Shown here piece by piece: positions 5,125-10,973 of a stretch of 10,973 bases of DNA. The stretch comes from Streptococcaceae bacterium (lineage in GTDB: Bacteria > Bacillota > Bacilli > Lactobacillales > Streptococcaceae), in the NCBI GenBank assembly GCA_031270215.1, contig JAISYB010000187.1, forward strand, positions 1 through 10,973, read 5' to 3'. Within the stretch, counting starts at the first letter, position 1, and each line of letters starts with the position of its first letter. Both the position numbers and the translations under genes were made by a program. The notes beneath the pieces are model-generated. The model searched no databases. It saw only the letters and a program-made list of their open reading frames with translations, and was not told where the DNA came from.

Positions 5125-6756
5125 TTGGCAAAGGAAATTAGATTTTCAGAAGATGCACGTAGCAAAATGGTGCGTGGCGTAGATATTTTAGCAGATACAG
5201 TTAAGGTGACATTAGGACCAAAAGGGCGCAATGTTGTCCTAGAAAAAAGCTTTGGTTCACCATTAATTACAAATGACGGTGTGACCATCGCCAAAGAAAT
5301 TGAATTGGAAGATCATTTTGAAAATATGGGCGCAAAGCTCGTTTCAGAGGTTGCCTCTAAAACAAATGATATTGCAGGTGACGGGACAACAACAGCAACT
5401 GTTTTAACGCAAGCAATTGTTCGTGAGGGCTTGAAAAACGTCACTGCCGGTGCTAATCCATTAGGCATTCGTCGCGGGATTGAGTTAGCAACAGCAACTG
5501 CCGTTGAAGCTTTAAAGGGTATTGCAACAGAGGTTTCAGGTAAGGAAGCAATCGCTCAAGTAGCTGCTGTGTCCTCTCGTTCAGAAAAAGTCGGTGAGTA
5601 CATCTCTGAGGCAATGCAGAGAGTTGGAAATGACGGCGTGATTACGATTGAAGAGTCAAAAGGAATGGCAACAGAGCTTGAAGTGGTTGAAGGTATGCAA
5701 TTTGACCGTGGATATTTATCACAATATATGGTGACCGATTCTGAGAAGATGGTTGCTGATCTTGAAAATCCATACATCTTAGTAACGGATAAAAAGATTT
5801 CAAGTATTCAAGACATTATGCCAGTTTTAGAGCAGGTTTTACAACAAGGGCGTGCGCTTTTGATTATTGCAGATGACGTGGACGGAGATGCATTACCAAC
5901 CTTAGTTTTAAATAAAATCCGTGGTACATTCAATGTCGTTGCAGTCAAAGCACCGGGATTTGGTGATCGCCGTAAGGCAATGCTTGAAGATATTGCTATC
6001 TTAACAGGTGCGACAGTTATCACTGAAGAACTTGGACTTAACTTAAAGGATACAACGATTGAAGCATTAGGTACAGCAGGCAAGGTCGTTGTCAATAAGG
6101 AAAATACAATCATCGTTGAAGGTAGCGGAGATAAGGATGCTATTCTTAATCGTGTTGCGACACTTAAAGCACAAATCGCTGAAACAACTTCTGATTTTGA
6201 TAGAGAAAAATTACAGGAACGCTTGGCGAAGCTTTCAGGCGGTGTTGCAGTGATTAAGGTCGGTGCAGCAACGGAAACCGAGCTTAAGCAGTTGAAATTG
6301 CGCATTGAAGATGCTTTAAATGCGACACGTGCCGCAGTCGAAGAAGGAATTGTTGCCGGTGGTGGTACAGCATTTGTTAACGTAAGTGCTAAGGTTGCAA
6401 AGCTTGAAGCGACAGGTGACGAGGCAACAGGGATTAATATCGTGCTTCGTGCGCTAGAAGAGCCTGTTCGTCAAATCGCTGAAAATGCAGGCTTTGAGGG
6501 CTCTGTCGTTGTTGATAAATTAAAACAAGAAGCAGCCGGCATTGGCTTTAATGCTGCGACAGGTGAATGGGTTGACATGGTTGCTGGTGGTATCGTCGAT
6601 CCAGCTAAGGTGACACGTTCAGCATTGCAAAATGCAGCATCAGTTGCTTCACTGATTCTAACGACTGAAGCAGTTGTTGCGAATAAACCAGAACCAGTAC
6701 AAGCGCCAACTGGTGCACCTGCTGGCATGGATCCATCAATGATGGGTATGATGTAG
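5125..6756 (+). CDS. groEL: Chaperonin GroEL (Hsp60)
   Basis: GroEL forms the double heptameric ring that encloses non-native proteins and folds them with GroES and ATP. The 543-residue product is full length. The ATP-site motif TNDGVTIAKE includes Asp51, GDGTTT lies at 85-90, and the catalytic Asp equivalent is Asp396 in RIEDALNATRAAVEEG. AGGGTA follows at 411-416, and the protein ends in a Met-rich tail, GMDPSMMGMM. The start is TTG, eight bases after GGAGG (5112-5116), and the second codon gives the usual AKEIRFSEDAR. No frameshift or missing motif is visible. Long frames on the opposite strand (for example 6305-5808) are shadows of its codon bias. A strong hairpin terminator follows. The sequence looks most like Streptococcaceae and other Lactobacillales homologues, judged by eye. 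Confidence 0.98.
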   Translation: MAKEIRFSEDARSKMVRGVDILADTVKVTLGPKGRNVVLEKSFGSPLITNDGVTIAKEIELEDHFENMGAKLVSEVASKTNDIAGDGTTTATVLTQAIVREGLKNVTAGANPLGIRRGIELATATAVEALKGIATEVSGKEAIAQVAAVSSRSEKVGEYISEAMQRVGNDGVITIEESKGMATELEVVEGMQFDRGYLSQYMVTDSEKMVADLENPYILVTDKKISSIQDIMPVLEQVLQQGRALLIIADDVDGDALPTLVLNKIRGTFNVVAVKAPGFGDRRKAMLEDIAILTGATVITEELGLNLKDTTIEALGTAGKVVVNKENTIIVEGSGDKDAILNRVATLKAQIAETTSDFDREKLQERLAKLSGGVAVIKVGAATETELKQLKLRIEDALNATRAAVEEGIVAGGGTAFVNVSAKVAKLEATGDEATGINIVLRALEEPVRQIAENAGFEGSVVVDKLKQEAAGIGFNAATGEWVDMVAGGIVDPAKVTRSALQNAASVASLILTTEAVVANKPEPVQAPTGAPAGMDPSMMGMM

Positions 6757-6799
6757 TCAGCAAAAGAAAGAGTCTGACCTAAAAGTCAGTCGATAATTT

Positions 6800-6846
6800 A
6801 AAAATGGTAGAGAGTTCCGAAAATCGGCAACCTTCTATCATTTTTT
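6800..6846 (+). terminator. Intrinsic terminator of groESL
   Basis: aaaaatggtagag (6800-6812) pairs with the arm running into cttctatcattttt, including G-U pairs. An inner ccga/tcgg stem lies around aaa, and the whole ends in six Ts. A smaller hairpin, ctgac/gtcag (6774-6778/6785-6789), precedes it. Between here and the next promoter (6847-6984) I see nothing convincing except an unsupported 61-codon frame. Confidence 0.8.
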
Positions 6847-6984
6847 GCATGAAAAGGGTATAAAAAAGAGAATACGCTTGTTAAAATTTAAGTGATAAAG
6901 AAGGTGGACTCAGCATTGAACATTGTCACTAATTTTTTTTACGGTGTTTGCCGCTTACGTATTATTGCTAAGTATTTTACCGGC

Positions 6985-7013
6985 TTAATACTGCTGGTGT
7001 GGTATGCTAGTAT
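6985..7013 (+). promoter_or_regulatory. Promoter of the gtrA-like/kinase operon
   Basis: TTAATA (6985-6990), a 17-bp spacer ending TGc, and TAGTAT (7008-7013) form a TG-extended promoter. Transcription would begin near 7020, leaving a leader of about 29 bases before the GTG start. Confidence 0.5.
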
Positions 7014-7048
7014 AAAAGGGAGAATTAAAGTTTCAATGGGAGGATATT

Positions 7049-7462
7049 GTGGACTTGAAGGATTTATTGCGCTATAAAGCGGTATTGTTGTATTTGCTTT
7101 TTGGTGGCTTGACGACCATTATCAATTTACTAGTCTATATAGCCAGCCGAAAATTCGGACATCTCAGCTATGAGATTAGCACGACAATTGCATGGTTTCT
7201 CTCGGTTTTATTCGCTTATCTGACGAATAAGTACTATGTCTTTGAGGCTGGTGGGACAAAGGGCGTGAGATTATCAAGGGAGATTTTGGCGTTTTTTGTT
7301 TATCGGGTGGCTTCATTGGTTATGGAGCTTATGATTTTATTCATTTTATTTAGTTGGCTGCAGCTGCCGGAGTTTGCAGTGAAGCTCTTTGCACAGTTTG
7401 TTGTGATTGTTGCCAATTACTTGGCGAGTAAATATCTTATTTTCACAGAAAGGAATGTTTAG
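7049..7462 (+). CDS. GtrA-like four-helix membrane protein
   Basis: The product has 137 residues and four predicted membrane helices, at about 12-32, 42-60, 79-101 and 110-128. It shows the GtrA-type duplicated pattern of an Asn followed by a short aromatic-rich stretch (NKYYVFE at 60-66, NYLASKYLIF at 123-132). GtrA-family proteins are thought to help move or flip polyprenyl-linked sugars for surface polysaccharide or teichoic acid modification. The substrate cannot be told from this sequence, and no glycosyltransferase lies beside it. The start is GTG, five bases after GGGAGG (7038-7043). A TTG two bases upstream runs into a stop. The TAG stop directly abuts the ATG of the histidine kinase (TAGATG), so the pair is very probably cotranscribed and translationally linked. 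This raises the possibility that it supplies a signal to the kinase; that is inference. Confidence 0.85.
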   Translation: MDLKDLLRYKAVLLYLLFGGLTTIINLLVYIASRKFGHLSYEISTTIAWFLSVLFAYLTNKYYVFEAGGTKGVRLSREILAFFVYRVASLVMELMILFILFSWLQLPEFAVKLFAQFVVIVANYLASKYLIFTERNV

Positions 7463-8497
7463 ATGACTTTTTGGAAATATCTTAAAGACCAACTATTTGC
7501 TACTCTTTTTTGGCTAGGTCTATTAATCATTACATTAGGCGTTTTAGTGCTGACACCAAGCGTACGCTTTGATAAAAACGCATTTTTATACATTATCCTT
7601 TTGCAGACCTTGTTTTTTATCAGCTATCTGATTGCCAAGTTCATCAGAAAGACTAGCTGGTGGGAGTATATCAGCGATATTGAGGATAAACGCCGAGCAA
7701 ATGACGAGTATTTTCTGGAAGAAGAACAGTTTATCAATCGTCAGCTTTTGGGTTATTTAGACGAAGAAATGCTGATACGCAATCGAATGATGAAGGCTCA
7801 GCAGGAAAATCAAAATTACATTGACGGCTGGACACATGAGATTAAAGTGCCGCTTTCGGCGACTAAGCTATTGATTGAAAGCTCAGAGGACGTTTTAAGT
7901 GATAGTGTCTACGCTCAGCTGGAAAATGAATTAAAAAAGATTGATGACTACATTGAACAGGCGCTTTATTATACGCGCACAGATAGCTTTTCACGTGATT
8001 ACTTTATCCAAGAATACGAGTTATCTGAGATTGTTCAAGCAATCATTAAATCATATGCTAATTATTTTATCCAAAAGAAAATCAAGGTGCAGATAACAGG
8101 AGAGGCTCAGCAAATTTTGACGGATAAGAAATGGCTTGTCTTTATTCTCAACCAAATCTTTTCAAATGCCTTAAAATACACCCCAGACGGTGGGTCAATC
8201 AATGTGGAGCTCTTGCAAAGCGAAAAGGGGGTGACGCTTGCAATTAGCGATACAGGGATTGGTATTCCGCTAGAGGATCAGAAAAGAGTGTTTGAAAAAG
8301 GCTTTACTGGTGAAAATGGTCGCAGGACGGCTCAAAATGCGACCGGCTTAGGTCTTTATCTTGCCAATATATTAGCCGGAAAGCTCGGGCATGTTTTAAG
8401 TCTGGAAAGTAAGGTTGGGGTAGGCACAACTTTTTATGTCTACTTTCCCTTTCTGACTTTTTATAATGAAAGACCGGAGGAAAGATTTAAAACTTAG
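7463..8497 (+). CDS. Intramembrane-sensing sensor histidine kinase (BceS-like), orphan
   Basis: This 344-residue kinase has two close membrane helices (about 11-31 and 41-60) with almost no extracytoplasmic loop and no PAS or HAMP domain, the plan of BceS/GraS-type kinases. The H-box is GWTHEIKVPLSATK (122-135) with phospho-accepting His125. Next come an N-box, NQIFSNALKYT (230-240), the DTGIGI box (263-268), a short lid region around FEKGFTG (277-283), and TGLGLYL (294-300). All catalytic boxes are intact, so it should autophosphorylate. Such kinases usually sit beside an OmpR-type response regulator and often a BceAB-type ABC transporter that does the sensing. Neither is here: upstream is only the gtrA-like gene, and downstream lies a convergent CYTH gene. 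The ribosome binding site aagga is eight bases before the ATG. The physiological signal is unknown; cell-envelope stress is the likeliest guess. Confidence 0.9.
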   Translation: MTFWKYLKDQLFATLFWLGLLIITLGVLVLTPSVRFDKNAFLYIILLQTLFFISYLIAKFIRKTSWWEYISDIEDKRRANDEYFLEEEQFINRQLLGYLDEEMLIRNRMMKAQQENQNYIDGWTHEIKVPLSATKLLIESSEDVLSDSVYAQLENELKKIDDYIEQALYYTRTDSFSRDYFIQEYELSEIVQAIIKSYANYFIQKKIKVQITGEAQQILTDKKWLVFILNQIFSNALKYTPDGGSINVELLQSEKGVTLAISDTGIGIPLEDQKRVFEKGFTGENGRRTAQNATGLGLYLANILAGKLGHVLSLESKVGVGTTFYVYFPFLTFYNERPEERFKT

Positions 8498-8522
8498 TTA
8501 AGAAGTGTTAGCTTTAGCTAAG
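8493..8522. terminator. Inverted repeat over the two convergent stop codons, possible bidirectional terminator
   Basis: cttagttaa (8493-8501) pairs with ttagctaag (8514-8522) over 9 bp with one G-U pair and a 12-nt loop. It contains the TAG of the kinase gene and the TAA of the CYTH gene. It has low GC and no T tract, so termination is uncertain. Confidence 0.35.
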
Positions 8523-9083
8523 AGAGGCGTTATTGATTGCTCGTGCAATCTTTGGCGCTGCTTTTTGATAGGTAATCTGATGTTGGCTGAGTAGCTTAGT
8601 GAATGCAAGCTTACCGGAATCATAGTCATCTACCTCAAGCTCTAGCTCGTAGTCACGTGTTTGGTTATACCAGCTTTCGTCAAGAGCGAGTAAGCCGATA
8701 TCAAGCTTTTTCTCCGCGCGCTTGGTTGTTAATTTTGCGATTGGCACCAAGTCCTCTGTCGCAATACCCATGATCTTAAGGTGTGTGGCAATCTCTGTTT
8801 CGGCAAAATAATCTGTCGTAGCCTGAAGCTCATCATGCTTTAAATTAAGTGGCAGATTAATCTCCAAATGACCGTGAAGCTGCGGCACTTTTAAAGTAAT
8901 CTCCGTAGTATCCGAATAAAAACGGATACGCAGCGCTAAACCATGTGCCTTTAGCGCACCTTTTGCGGTATCAAAATAAACATTTGTCTGATGAGAGAAG
9001 CTTGTGACATTAAACGCCTCAAGCAGCCTGAGATATTCAATCTGTGTTAGTAATGTTTTAAATTCAATTTCTAAGTTTTCCAT
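8514..9083 (-). CDS. CYTH domain protein (triphosphate tunnel metalloenzyme family, YjbK-like)
   Basis: The product has 189 residues. CYTH proteins fold into a beta-barrel tunnel that binds triphosphate groups with metal ions, and bacterial members include triphosphatases and class IV adenylate cyclases. The signature E-x-E-x-K is EIEFK at 5-9. Other tunnel strands with alternating charged residues are visible: ALRIRFY (50-56), EITLKVP (61-67), KLTTKRAEKKLDIG (117-130) and DYELELEVDDY (144-154). The start is the ATG at 9083, with GAGGAGG five bases upstream. The open frame continues upstream to 9431, but this would cross its own promoter and lie antisense to relQ, so the extension is not real. 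It diverges from relQ, and the homologue yjbK also neighbours the relQ-type gene yjbM in Bacillus. Adenylate cyclase labels on such genes are often automatic; triphosphatase activity is at least as likely. Confidence 0.88.
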   Translation of the reverse strand: MENLEIEFKTLLTQIEYLRLLEAFNVTSFSHQTNVYFDTAKGALKAHGLALRIRFYSDTTEITLKVPQLHGHLEINLPLNLKHDELQATTDYFAETEIATHLKIMGIATEDLVPIAKLTTKRAEKKLDIGLLALDESWYNQTRDYELELEVDDYDSGKLAFTKLLSQHQITYQKAAPKIARAINNASLS

Positions 9084-9109
9084 CAAAGCCTCCTCGCAAT
9101 ACTTCTTAT

Positions 9110-9118
9110 AGTATAGCA
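9110..9118 (-). promoter_or_regulatory. Extended -10 promoter of the CYTH gene
   Basis: On the minus strand TGcTATACT (TATACT at 9115-9110) lies about 27 bases before the ATG at 9083. A TTGCCC that could serve as -35 sits 19 bp upstream (9140-9135), longer than ideal, so the TG extension probably carries recognition. Confidence 0.55.
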
Positions 9119-9124
9119 CTGTTA

Positions 9125-9154
9125 AGGACAATTCGGGCAAAACTATGCTAGAAT
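9125..9154 (+). promoter_or_regulatory. Promoter of relQ-nadK-rluA
   Basis: AGGACA (9125-9130), an 18-bp spacer ending TGc, and TAGAAT (9149-9154) form a TG-extended promoter. Its -35 region overlaps that of the divergent CYTH promoter. The predicted start near 9161 leaves a leader of about 35 bases. Confidence 0.5.
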
Positions 9155-9195
9155 AAGCCTTAGAGAGAGATAAAAAAAGATAAGGAGGTGGCGCA

Positions 9196-9858
9196 ATGGA
9201 AAGAGATTTCGACCTTTTTTTAGCGCCATATGTACAAGCGGTCAGTGAGCTAAAGGTTAAGCTGCGTGGTATTCGTAAGCAATATCGCAAGCAAGGACTA
9301 TACTCGCCGATAGAATTTGTGACAGGTAGAGTTAAGCCTGTTGAGAGTATCTTAAATAAAGCAGCCTTGCGTGGCTTTTCAATGAATAAGCTGGAAACTG
9401 AAATGCAAGATATTGCGGGTATGAGAATCATGGTGCAATTTGTTGAGGATATTAGCGATGTGGTTGATTTACTGAGAAATCGTACGGACTTTACAGTCGT
9501 CCAAGAGCGTGATTACATCAGCAATAAAAAGCCGAGTGGCTATCGCAGCTATCACGTGATTATCAGCTATCCTGTTCATACGATTGAAGGCGAGGTGGAG
9601 GTTTTCGCAGAAATTCAAATCAGGACGTTAGCGATGAATTTTTGGGCAACGATTGAACATTCTTTAAACTATAAATATCACGGTGTCTTTCCGGAGGCAC
9701 TTAAGGACAGATTGGAGCGTAGCGCAGAAATTGCCTATCTCTTAGACACGGAGATGTCTGAGATTAAGGACGAAATACAAGAAGCGCAAGCAATCTATGA
9801 CCCACCACGGTGGAAAAATTTGCGAGATAAGAGGAATGATCAAGGTGAAGCAGAGTAA
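9196..9858 (+). CDS. relQ: Small alarmone synthetase RelQ (GTP pyrophosphokinase, SAS1/YjbM type)
   Basis: RelQ transfers pyrophosphate from ATP to GDP or GTP, making ppGpp or pppGpp. Unlike long RelA/SpoT enzymes it has no hydrolase or regulatory ACT/TGS domain; it acts as a tetramer and is tuned by its cellular level and by allosteric pppGpp and RNA. The product has 220 residues, typical for RelQ. Visible synthetase motifs are DIAGMRIMV (72-80, Asp72), KPSGYRSYHVII (112-123) and EVFAEIQIRT (135-144, Glu139), then NFWATIEHSLNYKY (148-161). The start has a strong ribosome binding site, AAGGAGGTG, just before GCGCA-ATG. It overlaps nadK by 14 to 23 bases, which ties alarmone and NADP synthesis together genetically. 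The relQ-nadK-rluA order is conserved in Firmicutes. Confidence 0.95.
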   Translation: MERDFDLFLAPYVQAVSELKVKLRGIRKQYRKQGLYSPIEFVTGRVKPVESILNKAALRGFSMNKLETEMQDIAGMRIMVQFVEDISDVVDLLRNRTDFTVVQERDYISNKKPSGYRSYHVIISYPVHTIEGEVEVFAEIQIRTLAMNFWATIEHSLNYKYHGVFPEALKDRLERSAEIAYLLDTEMSEIKDEIQEAQAIYDPPRWKNLRDKRNDQGEAE

Positions 9859-10663
9859 AACAATTGCGATTGTTGCAAATCGGCAGAGTCAGTCGCAGAC
9901 GGTCAGGAATATTTTAGTAAAAGAGCTTAAAAAAAGGCAGTTTATCATTGATGACATCAAGCCGGAGATTGTGATTTCGGTTGGTGGTGATGGGACATTG
10001 CTTAAGGCATTTCATCAATATAAGGACTCTTTGAGCGATGTTAAGTTTATCGGTGTCCACACAGGACATCTCGGTTTTTATACGGATTGGCGAGATTTTG
10101 AGATTGCAGAGTTGATGGATAGCTTAGCAGATGATAGCGCTGAGAGTGTTGCCTATCCTATTTTAGATATTGAGATTACACTGGATAACGGCGAGCATTT
10201 ACATTATAAGGCGCTCAATGAGTCTACGATTCGGCGTGTTAATCGGACTTTAGTAGGGGACGTTTACATCTCTGGTAATCGCTTCGAGCGTTTTCGTGGG
10301 GACGGCTTATCAGTGGCTACACCGACAGGCTCAACAGCTTATAATAAATCAGTTGGTGGTGCGGTCATTCACCCGAGTATTCGGGCGATTCAGCTGACCG
10401 AGATTGCTTCACTGAACAATATTGTCTTTAGAACACTTGGTTCACCAATGATTTTAGGTGAGCAGGAGTTTATCGAGGTACGTCTTGAACCAACGGAGGA
10501 TTACACGGTGACGATTGACCATTTGGCATTACAAAATGAAAAGATTAAATGCTTGACCTATAAAATATCAGAGGAAAGTATTCGATTTGCCGGAGGAAAG
10601 CATACGCATTTTTGGGAGCGTGTCCGTCAGTCATTTATTGGAGAAGATGACGATGCGCTTTGA
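9845..10663 (+). CDS. nadK: NAD kinase
   Basis: NAD kinase phosphorylates NAD to NADP using ATP (or polyphosphate in some species) and sets the NADPH pool. Counted from the GTG at 9845, the product has 272 residues. The GGDGT motif is at 47-51, GHLGFY at 74-79, the NE/D-type substrate motif LNESTIRR at 124-131, and the glycine-rich DGLSVATPTGSTAYN at 153-167. All family landmarks are intact. Start choice: GTG at 9845 lies nine bases after GAGGA. The in-frame ATG at 9836 (275 residues) sits directly on that same purine run and would lack a spaced ribosome binding site, so I prefer GTG, moderately. The gene overlaps relQ upstream and rluA downstream (11 bases), so all three are one translationally linked operon. 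Confidence 0.93.
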   Translation: MKQSKTIAIVANRQSQSQTVRNILVKELKKRQFIIDDIKPEIVISVGGDGTLLKAFHQYKDSLSDVKFIGVHTGHLGFYTDWRDFEIAELMDSLADDSAESVAYPILDIEITLDNGEHLHYKALNESTIRRVNRTLVGDVYISGNRFERFRGDGLSVATPTGSTAYNKSVGGAVIHPSIRAIQLTEIASLNNIVFRTLGSPMILGEQEFIEVRLEPTEDYTVTIDHLALQNEKIKCLTYKISEESIRFAGGKHTHFWERVRQSFIGEDDDAL

Positions 10664-10973
10664 GTGGATTTATCACGGAAATGTACCTCAGAAGCTAAAA
10701 AGCTTTTTACAAAATCAAGGTATCTCAAAGCGGCTCTTAGCGAAGATTAAGTTTCAAGGCGGGGAGATTGCGGTCAATCAAACGGTGCAAAATGTCCTTT
10801 ATCTATTGACTAATGGCGATATCGTAACGGTTAAAATACCCGATGAAGTAGCTCATGAGCGCTTGATTGCTGAGGAGATGTCATTAGATATCATCTATGA
10901 AGATGAACATTTCTTAGTGATTAATAAGCCAGCAGGGGTTGCTTCGATTCCCTCCCAGTATCACCCGCAAGGG
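10653..10973 (+). CDS. RluA-family 23S rRNA pseudouridine synthase, 5' part (runs off window)
   Basis: Only the first 107 residues are in the window. Residues 13-60 form an S4-like RNA-binding module (LKSFLQNQGISKRLLAKI, then GGEIAVNQ and NGDIVTV). The synthase domain begins with the family pattern DIIYEDEHFLVINKPAGV (79-96), followed by SIPSQYHPQG. The catalytic Asp (HRLDxxTSG) lies beyond the right edge. The family isomerises uridine to pseudouridine in 23S rRNA; target positions differ among RluD, RluC and YjbO types and cannot be fixed from this part. The ATG at 10653 lies nine bases after GGAG and overlaps the nadK end by 11 bases. An in-frame ATG at 10647 is only three bases from GGAG and less likely. 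Confidence 0.9.
   Translation, partial: MRFEWIYHGNVPQKLKSFLQNQGISKRLLAKIKFQGGEIAVNQTVQNVLYLLTNGDIVTVKIPDEVAHERLIAEEMSLDIIYEDEHFLVINKPAGVASIPSQYHPQG

Noticed and set aside
5808..6305. 165-codon frame antisense to groEL
   Set aside because: It is a shadow of groEL codon bias, with low-complexity Ser/Thr/Ala composition, no ribosome site and no family resemblance.
6892..7077. 61-codon frame upstream of and overlapping the gtrA-like gene (possible TTG start at 6916 after aaggtgg)
   Set aside because: It crosses the predicted gtrA promoter and ends inside that gene in another frame. It has one hydrophobic stretch but nothing recognisable, so a leader peptide is possible but unsupported.
7463..8497. 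Calling the kinase BceS, GraS or VirS by name
   Set aside because: Architecture fits the class, but the partner transporter and regulator that define those systems are absent.
8514..9431. 305-codon reading of the CYTH gene with a long N-terminal extension
   Set aside because: The extension crosses the CYTH promoter and strong ribosome site and lies antisense to the start of relQ. The CYTH fold begins right at the Met encoded at 9083.

Overview
The window looks like chromosomal housekeeping DNA from a low-GC Gram-positive bacterium of the order Lactobacillales. Supporting signs are strong AGGAGG-type ribosome binding sites, an HrcA/CIRCE-controlled groESL operon, a Rex redox repressor, a YdiF-type ABC-F protein, RlmH, and a RelQ-NadK-RluA cluster with a divergent CYTH gene. 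The GroEL sequence and the divergent CYTH/relQ arrangement are most like Streptococcaceae or relatives. That family assignment comes from memory of family sequences, not from a search.

Layout. Positions 1-336 hold the 3' end of an unrecognised gene. Positions 337-937 are non-coding and contain a terminator, an 18-unit array of 21/22-bp degenerate tandem repeats (397-782), and a terminator for the opposite strand. On the minus strand, an ABC-F ATPase gene and rlmH form a two-gene operon (3328 to 938) whose stop and start codons abut. Divergent from it is rex (3712-4365). Rex is flanked by two intergenic stretches rich in inverted repeats, and parts of the two stretches resemble each other. The groES-groEL operon (4830-6756) follows, with a promoter, a probable CtsR box over its -35 and a CIRCE operator. 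It uses GTG and TTG start codons and ends at a strong terminator.

Next is a two-gene operon of a GtrA-like four-helix membrane protein and a BceS-like intramembrane-sensing histidine kinase (7049-8497). No response regulator or ABC transporter accompanies it. The kinase gene converges, with a 16-bp gap, on a minus-strand CYTH-domain gene (9083-8514). That gene diverges from relQ-nadK-rluA (9196 to the window end), a tightly overlapping operon that runs off the right edge.

Functionally the window groups stress and redox control: Rex senses NADH/NAD+, GroESL answers protein damage, RelQ makes (p)ppGpp, NadK makes NADP, and the kinase probably senses envelope state. RlmH, RluA and the ABC-F protein act on the ribosome. 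Five non-heat-shock promoters share an extended -10 beginning TGCTA, while the groESL promoter lacks it. I found no transposase, CRISPR array, tRNA or rRNA gene. The least explained DNA is the tandem-repeat array, the paired structured elements around rex, and the orphan kinase with its GtrA partner.
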